Assembly: GCF_910592395.1 (NCBI RefSeq) | Contig: NC_088314.1 | Coordinates: 18,449,998-18,513,997, forward strand | DNA: 64,000 nucleotides | DNA from: Lineus longissimus | Lineage: Eukaryota > Nemertea > Pilidiophora > Heteronemertea > Lineidae | Direction: 5' to 3' | Shown: positions 26,291 to 37,700 of the stretch, in pieces | Layout of the letters: the number at the start of each line of letters is the position of its first letter | Position numbering within the stretch: the first letter of the stretch is position 1 | Program-made: the position numbers and the translations under genes | The notes under the pieces: generated by a model | The model's input: the letters and a program-made list of their open reading frames with translations, nothing else | Database searches by the model: none | What the model was told of the DNA's origin: nothing

Positions 26291-26605
26291 TGATGTTGAC
26301 CTGGTACACAACTTCAGAGACATCACTCGGATTATGTTTGCCCGAAATTTACTGAAGACAGCAGGAAAAGTAAAGGAAATCTTTCAAATAACTCCAGTCT
26401 GACTGATCGAACGTCACAGGAGGAGGACTGCCTTTAAGTGAAATAGGCATACTATCCCACTTGAGAAGTTTCAACCGACTGTTCCAGCCTGCCACACCAC
26501 TATTGGCTGACTCAAACTCATCCTCGTAGGTCCCCCCCTCCCTCGAATATTCCACAAAATTGTATTTGCGTGGGCTCGTATTTTTGATACAATTCAACCG
26601 CAGGC

Positions 26606-26784
26606 TGGTGTAATGTTTTTGAGTGTTTCTGTTTTTGAGTGTTTCCCCTCATTGTTTGGGAACGCTCAAAAATAGATTGACAAGTTTTTCTGTGTATCCC
26701 CCCTATTGAAAAGTCGTGGTCTCTCTAGCTGCCTATTGTTTGGAAACACTGACACATGGGGAACAACCACTGATGTTACGCCGG
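26606..26784 (-). mobile_element. ~180-bp CCGGTGTAA TIR element, family C, copy 1
   Basis: The ends are GGTGTAATG... and ...TGTTACGCCGG, inverse of each other. Internal motifs TTTGAGTGTTTC, CTCATTGTTTGGGAACG and CTAGCTGCCTATTGTTTGG are shared with two reverse-oriented copies at 27481-27661 and 28527-28710. Non-coding and MITE-like. Copies 1 and 2 form an inverted pair around the hairpin at 26929-27164. Confidence 0.8.
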
Positions 26785-26928
26785 AATTGTGTATAGGAGT
26801 CACGTCGTCATGTGTCACTTGCCAGGAGTCAACTGACCGGAGTTACAAAGGATACACATTGTCACTTGTCGTGTTTCACTTGATGGAGGTATTGTTTGTC
26901 TCACCAAAATCAATCCACGCATAATTGA

Positions 26929-27164
26929 CAACTTGTGACTCGCTCTACCAAAACTAGGCGCTTGTCACATCTGAACTTGACAGGTTGATACGGACTTGTT
27001 GTTCATTTCCCTATTGTAGACCTTTTGTGAAATCTATTACAAACTGATTTGGTCACATTTCACAAAAGGTCTACAACAATAGGGAAATGAACAACAAGTC
27101 CGTATCAACCTGTCAAGTTCAGATGCGACAAGCGCCTAGTTTTGGTAGAGCGGGTCACACTTGT
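26929..27164. repeat. Long near-perfect hairpin, ~100-bp arms
   Basis: Left arm about 26941-27038 (CGCTCTACCAAAACTAGG...TTTTGTGAAAT) and right arm about 27060-27152 are inverse copies with very few mismatches, around a ~21-nt loop. Pairing continues imperfectly for about 12 more bases on each side. A transcript would fold into one long stem. It lies midway between two inverted copies of a TIR element. Confidence 0.9.
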
Positions 27165-27480
27165 TCGCTTTCCATAGGACAAACCAGTAGTGCTATTTTC
27201 TCTATATTTGATACAAATCATGCTTGAAGAACGTTATTATCAGATAAACACAACAATATTTTGTCTAATACCCAACAACACAGTTTTTCTAACTTTATTA
27301 AATACAATTTCCTGTTCAAGGACAGGCAAGCTCGGCAAACTGGAAGGCCTGATAAGATGCTCGGCAATATGGGGAATTGATTCTCCAGGGTGATTTTAAA
27401 TCTATAGATGTTTTAGAATAACTGACTTAGGCTTAAAAACACGGCGTGAGTGTGAAAGGTAACACTGTGAATCGTATGTA

Positions 27481-27661
27481 GCCGGTGTAACATCTGTGGT
27501 TGTTTCCCATGTGTCAGTGTTTCAAAACAATAGGCAGCTAGAGAGACCATGACTTTTCAATAGGGGGAAACACAGAAAAACTTGTCAATCTATCTTTTAG
27601 CGTTCCCAAACAATGAGGGGAAACACTCAAAAATAGAAACACTCAAAAACATTACACCGGC
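27481..27661 (+). mobile_element. ~180-bp CCGGTGTAA TIR element, family C, copy 2
   Basis: It runs from GCCGGTGTAACATC to CATTACACCGGC and is highly similar to copies 1 and 3. Its flanks (GTGAATCGTATGTAGC and CTTTGGAAATGACTTGTTCG) resemble contiguous sequence at 40569-40610, GTGAATCATATGTAGCCCGC then CTATGGAAATAATTCG. That site may be a related locus without the element. Confidence 0.8.
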
Positions 27662-27716
27662 GCTTTGGAAATGACTTGTTCGTTCTTCGTTCATGAAAAC
27701 CGGTAAAGAGTGATAC

Positions 27717-28114
27717 TCTTCTTCTTCTTCAGCGTTCGCTCTGCACTTGGAGGGGTCATTCTCCTAGGAGTAATCCTCCTCCAAGGCGGGATGAGCGTAT
27801 CATGCGTGCCACTACGGTTAGGCGCCAATTGGGTTTATTGGCCTAGTGGTCCGACTTTGGCGAGAGAGATAGAGTCCACGCAAGCTACTCATGTTTCTCA
27901 CTTGGTGGGGTCTCAGCTTGCCCTGGCATAGACACCAGGTACAAGGAACCTCGGTTTTGAGTCTCATTCGAAGGACTGTGAAGAGCCAGGAATTTTAGTT
28001 CCTTGAAAGCCACGCCGGTTCATCCAGACATACGATCCTGGGTTCTCCCCGGGATCGAACCCGGGCCCTATTGCGTGGTGGCCAGCAGTGTAAACCACTA
28101 GGCCATGAGGCTCC
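27717..28114 (-). mobile_element. tRNA-derived SINE, copy 2 (full length)
   Basis: Minus strand: the head GGAGCCTCATGGCCTAGTGG includes the A box TGGCCTAGTGG. It is followed 30-40 nt later by the B box GGTTCGATCCC, then a ~300-bp body and a GAA-repeat tail at about 27717-27730. The order A box, B box, unrelated body and simple tail is diagnostic of a tRNA-derived SINE. The body matches copy 1 at 25921-26290. Confidence 0.8.
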
Positions 28115-28526
28115 TATAAGTGACACTCAACATGTGAAAACAATCGCAACCCGCTAGGTCTCGGACCCACAATCGATCATGACCTAAATCAGTCGCAATT
28201 ATTTATCCTCTGTTTACCAAATATTTTCAAAACACGCTGATTTGTTATGTTGCTGTTGCCGCTGGTGTCAATATTGACCACTAACTCTTCATGGACCTAC
28301 TAAATAATAAAACAACACTCCACGTGCGAGGAAAACTTGGGGTAAATGTCTTCTTTTTCATCCATCGACAGAGGAGACTCTTGACAAAAATGCCTGTTGT
28401 TCGCGGATGAGGAGAAACTCTAAACTGTCCCCACTGTATTAGACGACTAAGAGTGTAGGGCCTAACCCAGCCATTATGTTAAAATACTCGGTGTCTAAAT
28501 GAATTCCCCAGATTGCTGAAAATCAG

Positions 28527-28710
28527 GCCGGTGTAACATCTGTGGTTGTTCCCCATGTTTCAGTGTTTCCAAACAATAGGCAGCTAGAGAGACCATGACT
28601 TTTCAATAGGGGGGGATACACAGAAAAACTCGTCAATCTATTTTTGAGCGTTCCCAAACAATGAGGGGAAACACTCAAAAACAGAAACACTCAAAAACAT
28701 TACACCGACC
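28527..28710 (+). mobile_element. ~180-bp CCGGTGTAA TIR element, family C, copy 3
   Basis: It starts GGCCGGTGTAACATC and ends ACATTACACCG. It is collinear with copy 2 with only scattered differences, which suggests fairly recent activity of the family. Non-coding. Confidence 0.8.
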
Positions 28711-28719
28711 TTCAAGTTT

Positions 28720-29490
28720 GCCGAGGTGGCCTGGCCTGCGAAAGGAAAAAATGATTCAGTAAACTTGGAAAAACTGTGTTGTTGGAGTCTTCTATCGAAA
28801 TATCGTTGTGTTCATCTGGTCATAAGGTCCTTCAAGGTTGCCTCAAATATGTATAGATGAGAATGCACCGCCAGTTTGTCCTGGTTCGCAGACAAATCTG
28901 GAAATTTGCATGGATCGATTTAATTTGCGCGTCCACCACAGAGTAACCCGCTGAAATAACACCGGAATGCTACTAATTCTTTTTGGAATGCGAGTGGGAC
29001 GCCTTCCAATATTTTATCGACCAATATAGTAAAATCGCCAAGGGCAAACCAAACATCGGGTCAGAGGCGCTAAGGACCCCACTGGCTACTGTTGTGACAA
29101 GGCTGCAGCTAGAAACTGCCGTCGGTCAAGCGAATGAACTGTTGGATTCTTAAGATTTTGGCTGGAGCTAGCACCCAATACTGTCAGTACTTCGAAAGTA
29201 CGTGCATGTAGAGAAGACTGAACTACCAGAAGCAAGGATATCAACCCAATTCGATCCTGACGTCTGTGAGAGTGCGGAACTGATCTCTCAGTTCGCGGGC
29301 CTGTTTGTTGGACAACTTTTCGGTACCAGAAACCTCGGAAATTCTGCTTTCACTTCGTAAAAAGTGAATATATTTTACGAGCCTGAGACTTTGTCTTTTT
29401 GTTTTGCCATGACGTTCTTCCTCAACTGAGAGTAAAATTTCGAAATTTTCTCGATCATCATTTAATTGAAGTAGCAAAGCTCTTGTTTTT
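28720..29490. other. Stretch upstream of the LRR gene
   Basis: No recognised element or exon. It contains the presumed promoter and 5' leader of the LRR gene that starts at 29498; no TATA box stands out. Confidence 0.4.
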
Positions 29491-29497
29491 TTCCAAA

Positions 29498-30490
29498 ATG
29501 GCGAGAATGGGACTCCATGTTTGCGCCACCCTTGCGTGTGTTTTTGCCGGGTTCGGTTTGATATCTTGCTGCACCTTCGCCTCGCCCACACTTCTGTGCC
29601 TGGACATCGACTACAACAACATGAGCTATATCCAGTCTCTAATAGACTTGAACGCCCCTGAGGAATTCTACGCATATGGCGCAACCAACATGGGCAACAC
29701 AATAATCTCTTTCGGACAGAGAGAAAATCTCAACTCGATTACATTGGCGGATTGTGATATAGATTCGTTTCAGGATTCGGATATTTTCAAAGTGTTACCA
29801 GGTCTACGATTTTTAAATCTGACTATCAATGGTCTGACGGCCATCCCCCATCTGCCTAAGAGTCTACAGTGGATAGATCTAAGCGGCAATGACCTCCTCT
29901 TCAGTGTGGCCAACTGGGACGATACTTCTGCAGTCAAGGCGTTTTTCTCACCATTGGAGGGACTAGAACTCTTACAAGACCTTGACCTTAGTCACAACGA
30001 CCTCGGGTTCTTCGGCGGCTTTTCCATCAGCAACAAGCTGAAGTTCCTCGACCTTTCCTACAACCCTCTTTACAAAATATGGCTCCAGAACACTCCTTGG
30101 ATACTGAATCTCACATACACTAACATCGAAATGAACGCCAAGTCCACCCGGATTGACAACTTCGTCTTCCACCCGCGCGGGCAGCTGAAACGAATTGACT
30201 TCAACAATGCTGGCATAGACAGGATTGACACGAATTTCCTTGAAACCTTGACTGCGTGGAGTGCTCAGTGTAACCTACAGATCAGCTGGCAATACAATCC
30301 TTGGGTATGCGACTGTCATTCGGTCCAACTACGGGCATGGATGGTGGCGCTTTCGAGGACCAGCATTATTCCAGACTGGTTTCAGGATGGAATTACATGT
30401 AACAGTCCGGCAAAAGTTGCCGGAAATACGCTCGTTAGTGTTGCTGAGTCGGATTTGGTTTCTGTTGGTGGAACAAACTGTCCAGTGTGA
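29498..30490 (+). CDS. Intronless secreted leucine-rich-repeat protein
   Basis: A single open exon encodes 330 residues. I chose the ATG at 29498 because it is followed directly by a signal-peptide-like segment (residues 7-30, core ATLACVFAGFGLIS). The frame is open further upstream, but those codons do not look like a leader. Degenerate leucine-rich repeats follow: LRFLNLTINGL (103-113), LQWIDLSGNDL (123-133), LQDLDLSHNDL (159-169), LKFLDLSYNPL (181-191) and LKRIDFNNAGI (230-240). A C-terminal LRRCT cap has Cys 271, 273, 301 and 328 in the usual C-x-C...C...C pattern after NPW. There is no membrane span or anchor, so a soluble extracellular protein is expected. Ligand and role cannot be deduced; LRR proteins of this build serve in recognition or matrix assembly. 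The first AATAAA downstream (30741) lies inside a TIR element. Confidence 0.85.
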   Translation: MARMGLHVCATLACVFAGFGLISCCTFASPTLLCLDIDYNNMSYIQSLIDLNAPEEFYAYGATNMGNTIISFGQRENLNSITLADCDIDSFQDSDIFKVLPGLRFLNLTINGLTAIPHLPKSLQWIDLSGNDLLFSVANWDDTSAVKAFFSPLEGLELLQDLDLSHNDLGFFGGFSISNKLKFLDLSYNPLYKIWLQNTPWILNLTYTNIEMNAKSTRIDNFVFHPRGQLKRIDFNNAGIDRIDTNFLETLTAWSAQCNLQISWQYNPWVCDCHSVQLRAWMVALSRTSIIPDWFQDGITCNSPAKVAGNTLVSVAESDLVSVGGTNCPV

Positions 30491-30562
30491 ATTTGAATAT
30501 GAGACTGCTATATTACAACCTCCTCACGTTAATGGCTGACGCGAGTGGAAACAATTCAGAAT

Positions 30563-30893
30563 TAAGGGTGGGCATAAATCTGAATTATTGCCGGGCATAA
30601 TCAGCCAATCAATACCTCGGATCTCCTGAATTATGCCCCGTCATGAAGCTGAATTGTGGTGCGCGTGTCATCGATAAAAGCAGACAACCAATCAGATAGC
30701 CGGATTAAATGCGATTGAGCGATTTTTCTGCCGCGCCATAAATAAAAGGAAATGCCCAGTTCTGTTTGGTCTAATTATGGCAAGGCATAATTCAGCTTTA
30801 TGCCGAGGCATAAATCAGAAGATCCGCTGACTTATGGGGCACCATAATTAAGAATTATACCTGGCAATAATTCAGATTTTATGTCCAACCTTA
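30563..30893. mobile_element. ~330-bp TIR element with ~36-bp ends
   Basis: The ends TAAGGGTGGGCATAAATCTG and the inverse of CAGATTTTATGTCCAACCTTA match over ~36 bp with a few differences, continuing through TGAATTATTGCC. Internally the motif GGCATAA recurs many times in both orientations, giving nested stems. Non-coding, so a MITE. It sits 72 bp after the LRR stop codon and carries the first AATAAA (30741) downstream of that gene. Confidence 0.7.
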
Positions 30894-31429
30894 GATCCTA
30901 AATTTTGTCCACTCCCGCCATCAGCCATACACGTTGAAGCCGTTTGCTGTCCGCCCGTTTGCTGCCACCGCTATAACCTTGGTGGCGGTGGCGTTGGAAA
31001 CAAATTAGGCTGTAAGCCTAGGCCAAGTTCGTTTGTTGTGTACAATAGGCAGGTTTGGCAACTCGTAGAATACGAACGACGTAGTCCGAATACATAGGTC
31101 AGTGGTCTCTTAAGGTACGTGTTTACGTTGATTAATTTACGCGACACTGGGCTCATACTTAGTTGTAATAGATATAGAATGAATTCGGATCAACATCCAA
31201 AAAATCGTCAACAAAGTACTTTCGTACTTCGTACTTCGTACTTTGTCGTTCGTCGCTCTTCGTGATGCGAAACCTGCCGAGTGAGGCGGCTCATTATTTG
31301 TTAATGCGCGTTGAAGACGATCGTGCACCAGTCAGTGAAGTATGGAAACAGCATCGGGTCAAGAGACACTTTCTTCTTCAGTGTTCGCTCCGCACCTTGA
31401 AGTGTTCTTCTGCAAGAGAGTTTTTTTCT

Positions 31430-31650
31430 TGCAGCTTCCTGCGGAAACAATCGCATGAGACAAATATCTTTTGTTTGCATAGTGTCTGCAACAAGAATTG
31501 CGGGTCATCGGGGCCTGCGATGAGTATCAAACCAAGCAATTTATCAACCTACATTGCAGACGAGCGATCTTTTTATTGCTTATCACAGCACTATATCGCA
31601 TGTCTCTCCGACGAAACTCTCGTTTGCGGGCGCAAGCTTGAACCATCCCA
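31430..31650. repeat. Dispersed element 'R2', copy 1
   Basis: It contains CGCATGAGACAAATATCTTTTG, split here by substitutions, then TTGCAGACGAGCGATC and TTATTGCTTATCACAG. Related blocks lie at 37740-37940, 51895-52150 and 54150-54300, all with TGCAGRYRAGYRAT-type and TATCRCAGTGATAAT-type motifs. Non-coding and diverged. Confidence 0.45.
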
Positions 31651-31721
31651 CCTCTTTTCTCGTCATTATTCTGTATTTGAAAGCAATAAAATATGGAGAG
31701 TATAATTCATTTTGAAATATT

Positions 31722-31902
31722 ATTGGAACCTCCCTTAGCAGACACCTCTCTGATAAGGACAACCTCTGTATCAAGGACATTATATTTGGTACCAAGTTGG
31801 TTGTTTCCATTTAATTTGAATTGACCTCTGTAATCAGGACACCTCTCTAAGAAGAGCCACTTGTCAGTCCCAACGGTGTCCTTGATAGAGAGGTTCAACT
31901 TT
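31722..31902 (-). mobile_element. TIR element, family B (CAGTAGAACCTC), reverse copy
   Basis: Read on the minus strand it starts with an AACCTCTCTAT-type end followed by CAAGGACACCG, and ends in the inverse of GGAACCTCCCTTAGC. It is the same family as the copies at 34.5, 36.2, 43.9, 45.9, 49.6 and 53.5 kb, and the only reverse-oriented and most diverged copy here. It lies outside the visible ALDH1L exons. Confidence 0.7.
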
Positions 31903-33358
31903 AGTTACTAGTATTCTCTGTGTTCGTGCCAGTGTTTTCAAAGACCACGGTGAATAGTTAGGAACGGGTCCCCCAATTTGTGTTTCATCGCCAACTCGGG
32001 CTCAGTGATCAACGGCATGACAGGAAGGACCAAATGGTCGAATATCAAATTTTCACAGCACTTTACACACTAGAACAATGTATAAAGTACATTTGCGACC
32101 TCTTGCTAAATCTTTGTACCGATTTTGACATGGTTTTACACAAGTTGATAGAGCGAACTGAAAAATCATCGTTGAAATTAACAAGGACATGCACACATGG
32201 GCTTTTTTGCTATTGAAAACTATATTTTGGAAAATGCACGAACTGAAACGACAGGCAAGTAAAATCGCTTTCCTACCTGGAAAATACATGTATATATAGA
32301 ACATGAACCTGTTGGATAGTATAACGACATGAGTAAATGACTTTGATTCCAATACGGCGAACATTCCTGATTTCCTCGGGATGCAGCGCAAGATCCAGAC
32401 CTCCTGCTCCATACAAGTTCCCCTCTTTTTGCTCATCAGTCCAATACCCAATCCATGAGGCCTATATATATAGTAATAGATATATCACCCTGGAGGGAAG
32501 GAGATAATCGACCGGGCTCCCAGATTGGGAAACTGGGTTGGCCGGATTGATGCATTGATTCTCCCTCGTTTGTCCAGAGTGATTAGTGACAACAAAATCG
32601 TCTTGCGATGGAATTAACATAACCTTTGTAGGCCTATGTGTGCACAATTCGCTCACGAGCACCTTGTATATCTTTTCGTTTTTCTTGTTTGAACCCTGCT
32701 ACATCTCTAACATAGATCACTTTAGGAGCCTCCCACAACCATGAAGGCCGAAGACAGGAAACATGTGCACCGACGGTACATTTGGAATCATCTAACGACA
32801 ACCACAGCATTGACCTCTTTATTGCCTAAGTGGGTCACAAGTTTGATAACAAAATTAAAAGTGGACTGGATTTGTCTCTTTTTCTTGTCGAACGGCAGTA
32901 CGAAGACATGTCATCCGGTGGTGATAATAAGGTTTAGTATATTAGCTACTTCTTTATACGAAGAATGTGTTTATTTAAGGGTTTCTTGTTAGATTAAGTA
33001 GATTTTTAATCTGTTATCTATGGCTGATATAGGCACCATACCATACCATCACACTCGATCGTCTCATCACTGACACTGTGACTGTCAACGGTAACAGATC
33101 AGATGATGTAATAATGTAGGCCTAACAACTTACATGTATCACTGCATGTTATGTATGATGTACCTGTATGTAATGTTTAGTATGTAATGTATGTAGGCCT
33201 ATATCCATATGACTGTGATCCATGATATAGACCCCTTTTATCACCAGGCGGAGGAAATTATTGCGTGCTCAAACAAACCTAAATAAAGGCACAACGAACT
33301 AAAGATCATGCATGTGGTGTGCGACCATGTGATCTTTTGCTTGCTGCTTGCTTGTTGT

Positions 33359-33622
33359 GGGAAGAGACTAGAGAAGCAGGTCCAGGACAGATTGCCGCGA
33401 AAATTTATAAATAGTTCGGGGAACTTATAACATCCTCTTGCAGCATCCTCTTGCAAACAGGGCCTACTCCTTACGCATCTTTCTGATTGAGGGAGTAAAC
33501 ATATCGAGGCCACATATCGAGTGATCGATGGCCGGATTTGTCAGGATGTCAAGCCAGCTTCCCAAACTATTTATAAATTTTCGCGGCAATCTGTCCTGGA
33601 CCTGCTTCTCTAGCCTCTTCCT
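33359..33622. repeat. Inverted repeat, ~60-bp arms
   Basis: Left arm 33361-33420 (GAAGAGACTAGAGAAGCAGG onward) and right arm 33561-33620 are inverse copies with about two differences over 60 bp, around ~140 nt. The plus strand from 33528 is open for about 49 codons across the right arm (start MAGFVRMSSQ) but matches nothing known. No terminal target duplication was identified. Confidence 0.75.
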
Positions 33623-34511
33623 TCTTGTGGCCCTCAGTGGCTTCCTCCGCCTCATCTATGCTCGGCCTGCAGGCCTAGGCCTATAGAGTGATTTCACGTG
33701 ACATCATCACCTGCCATATTGGAGGGACCGCAACTTCCGGGACAACTTATGAAGTATCGTATTTGAGAGGCCTACGTGAACGGATAATTGAAATCGGGAA
33801 AAAAATGTGTTAGCCTACGTTTTTATATAAACCAACCGCTGTCAACCAACAGGCCCAGGCAATATTAAAATGTCACTGATCACGTAACTGGAGAGCAGTT
33901 ATCAGATTGTGTCAACAGACCTCTTTGTATTAGGCCTTTGCAAGTGGAAGTACTTCATTGGCCGATTGATCGATGTCTTCTCTTATTGATAATCTAACTC
34001 TTAAAGGCCTATGCTGTCTGTGTGTACATTGTTTTTGTCTGTGGCACAAGTAGATAGAATAAACATTGCGCCTGTACAGTAACCCTACATGTACTTGTCA
34101 ATGTGTTGACAATTGACTTGTCACCTATAAACTTAGATACCAACATACTCATCAGCAGTCTTGAAAGTCTAAAATTGAATGCGTATTACGTAATTATTAA
34201 AAAATATCAAATTCAATTTCAAATTTCAAATCTTGAAAGAACAGTGTATGCCTTTAATTCAGTGTGGACTACTTCAAATTCGAGGACAAGGTTTCCTTAA
34301 GTGTGTTGTTAAGTTGATATTTACTAGAAAACCGGTTTTACTTCCTGATCTCAACCCGTTTTTTTCAGTTTTATATAAACTATCAAGTACACTGTAGATA
34401 CAAATTGGTGTAAAAAACTGTGACCTTCTTTGTCCTTGTGCAGAAAAGTCCCAAAAATAGACCAAACTTTTACAAGTGTAATGCTGTACATGCTAGGGAG
34501 GTTCCACTGTA

Positions 34512-34745
34512 CATTAGAACCTCTCTATTTAAAGGACACCCTCGGGACTGACAAGTGCTATCCGTAATACAGAGGTGTCTTGATTAGAGAGGTCAAATTG
34601 AATGGAAGTACCCAATTTGGGACCAGAACTGGTGTCCTTGATAGAGAGGTTGTCCTTAATAGAGAGGTTGTCCTTAATAGAGAGGTTTTCCCTAATAGAG
34701 AGGTTGTCCTTAATAGAGAGGTGTCCGCTAAGGGAGGTTCTACTG
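34512..34745 (+). mobile_element. TIR element, family B, copy at ALDH1L first visible exon
   Basis: It runs from CATTAGAACCTCTCTATT to GGAGGTTCTACTG, with internal ~18-bp units TTAATAGAGAGGTTGTCC repeated four to five times. The last base is 29 nt before the 3' splice site of the first visible ALDH1L exon. A solo right end (CTAGGGAGGTTCCACTGTA) directly precedes it at about 34492-34511. Non-coding. The TIR start CAGTARAACCTC and TA flanks of the better copies recall pogo/Tigger-type elements, which is inference. Confidence 0.8.
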
Positions 34746-34774
34746 TTCTTGATTGCTTTCTCTTTACATTCCAG

Positions 34775-37700
34775 TTGAAAGTGGCCGTGATCGGCCAGAG
34801 TGCGTTTGGGGCCGAGGTGTATAAGCTGATCAGGTCAAATGGCCATGCGATCGTCGGCGTCTTCACCATCCCGGATGTCAATGGAAAAGAGGACATACTG
34901 GGTGAGACTGAGAAACGGACTCTTCATTGTAAAATAGTGACCCACGAACCAAGATTTTTATGGCTGGCATCAGCAATAGCCCCTCGCAAACAAGACATTT
35001 TTGTCTCACGTGATAATCAGGTCACGACAAAAATCTCATATTTGCTTTAAAAGAATCATGTTGTTTTGAAAAACGTTAGGAAAATTAGGCCATGGGCAAG
35101 ATATTCTGAGGTACAACGCGGTTAATATCTTTATGCAAAAAAGACACTGGGCAATGGTCTGCTGTCTGGACAATGACCGCGAAATATGTAGAAATATTTA
35201 GATGGTGTATTTCTACTAGTTTCTGCTTTAATTTCAAGCCCAGACAGCCGCAGCTGATGATGTACCCGTCTTCAAATTCAAATTTTGGCGCAGCAAGGGA
35301 GTGGTCATCCCAGAAGTATTTGACAAATACAAATCCGTCGGAGCTGACGTGAATGTGATGCCATTCTGCAGCCAGTTTATTCCGATGGAGGTCATCAATC
35401 ATCCGAAGCATCAGTCGATATGCTATCATCCGTCAATCCTTCCAAGACATCGAGGCGCTTCTGCTATCAATTGGTAAGATCGCAGATGCCATATCAAAGT
35501 CATTCTTTTTTATGGTGCGTGGGGAGACTCAAATAGAGTTTTCATATGTTGCTCATTTTCAGGCATTTTGCCTCCAGGTCCAGGCCTTTCGATTACATCA
35601 TTTTCACACCGCTATACGGTGGAGGAAATTTGGCATGTCCCCAAATTAGGCCCTGAAAAAATGTCCCCAAAATAGAATTTTTTTTTTTTTAAAGGGGTAA
35701 TTTGACCCCTTGAAGCGTTTTTTGACACCTTAAATGACCAAGTCTCATCCTTAATGGCCTAATTTGATACTTTTCATCCTAAAATTATGAGTTTTCAGGT
35801 GCATGTGACAATGTCAGTCAATAAGGACGTCGATGTTCAGGCAAATTGGCACAACGAAATGTCCCCAAATTAAGCTAAAAAGAAAAAAAAACATGTCCCC
35901 AAAATAGACTAAAAAAATACAGGGTGTAGAGGTCTCCATAAAATTGAAAGGCCTGAGGTCAGGAAAATTAAATAGTTCCAGAGACGGAGTCGCTGGGCAA
36001 ATCAACCCAAACAGCGCCCACACATAGTGGCACCAAAAATGCTTATCTCGGCTTGGAGGAGGAATACTCTCTGGAGAATAACCGCTCAAAGTGCCAAAGG
36101 GAATGCTGAAGAATGAGAAGAAGAATTGTTTGGACACCTTCTGACACTGAAATTCATTTACTTTGTCATTCACTGCTTAAGTCTTAACTCGAGAAAGTAG
36201 AACCTCTCTATTATTAAGGAGAGGGTGTCCTTAGTAGAGAGCTGTTCGCTACAGTAGGTTCCACCGTATTTCAACAAATCAAAAATGTTGTTGTTTTCCA
36301 GGACTCTCATCTGCGGGGACAAAAAAGGTGGTTTCACCATCTTCTGGCCGGATGACGGTTTGGATACCGGTGCTATCCTGCTAACACGTGAGTGCGACGT
36401 GGATCCAGATGATACACTGAACTCCATCTACAAGCGGTTCATGTTTCCTGAGGGCGTCAAGGCCATGGTAAGATGTAGTTATGATTCCCGGGGGGGGGGG
36501 GGCTGTGATGCTTAGAAAACATCATACTAATTCTATTTTTTCATCCAAACTCCTTTAGATCGAAGAAATGCAACTGTGAACTGAGCTACCGACGCCTTCG
36601 CTGGATATTACCGTTGTGACTGACATGAATTCACACCAACATTTTTCGTTAATTTGTCCTAAACGTCATGACGTTCAACATCTTATTGCATGACGTCAAC
36701 GAGTTTGTTTGAGATGCAACAAGTAAGGTCAGATCTACCAGGACGTGTTGTCCATGATGTTAAGACCAAGAGGAGCTGTCGTGCGCAATCTATGGATCCA
36801 GTTAGACTCTTTTTGGAGTCGGAGGTCTCTTGTTGTGTCGAGACCTGGAGGGCCGTGTGTGAATTCGATCACTGTGATTGTGACGTCGTCTAGGCCCTTG
36901 AGGTTAGCTAAGTTGAAGTGGTCACCGATGGTGTCCTCTCTCTTGGCACTCGTAATGTTATAGAAGTTACCTATAACTTCTATAACATTACGACTAGAAG
37001 TGACCTATAACTTCTATAACATTACGAGTGCCAAGAGAGAGGACACCATTGGTGACTACTTCAACCTAGCAAGCCACAAGGGCCTAAACGACGTCACAAT
37101 CACAGTGATCGAATTCATACACGGCCCTCCAGGTCTCGACACAGCAAGAGACCTCCGACTCCAAAAAGAGTGTAACTGGATCCATAGATTGCCAACCAGA
37201 GCTCCTCTTGGTCTTAACATCATGGCCAACACGTCCTGGTAGATCGGACCTTACTTTTTGCGTCTCAAACAAACTCCTTCAGATAGGCGTCTATCACGGG
37301 CCTTTAACCCTGGCTACAAGATTTTTCCAGTGAAGTTCTGTTATTCCCATATTTGGCCGATCTCTCGTACTGCAGCACTTTACTGTAGGATTAATTGCAG
37401 CGCCACCACAAACTAATCTTGTAACTATCATGTGAAAATGAACAATTTTGCTCATTTTCAATCGGTGATGGACTAAATATTGTGCTTGCTGTCAAAATAT
37501 TATGATAATTTTATGCATTACAGTTGGAGTTCGCCAGGTTTTTACAAGTTCGTGTTTGCAAATATAGGGAAATATAAAGTGCTCACATTTCATGGTTTAC
37601 CGTTATTTGTCTCTATTTAGGGAGAAGCCGTCCAGATGATCGCAGCTGGAACTGCGCCGAAGATTGTCCAACCAGAAGAGGGCGCAACCTATGAAGCTAA

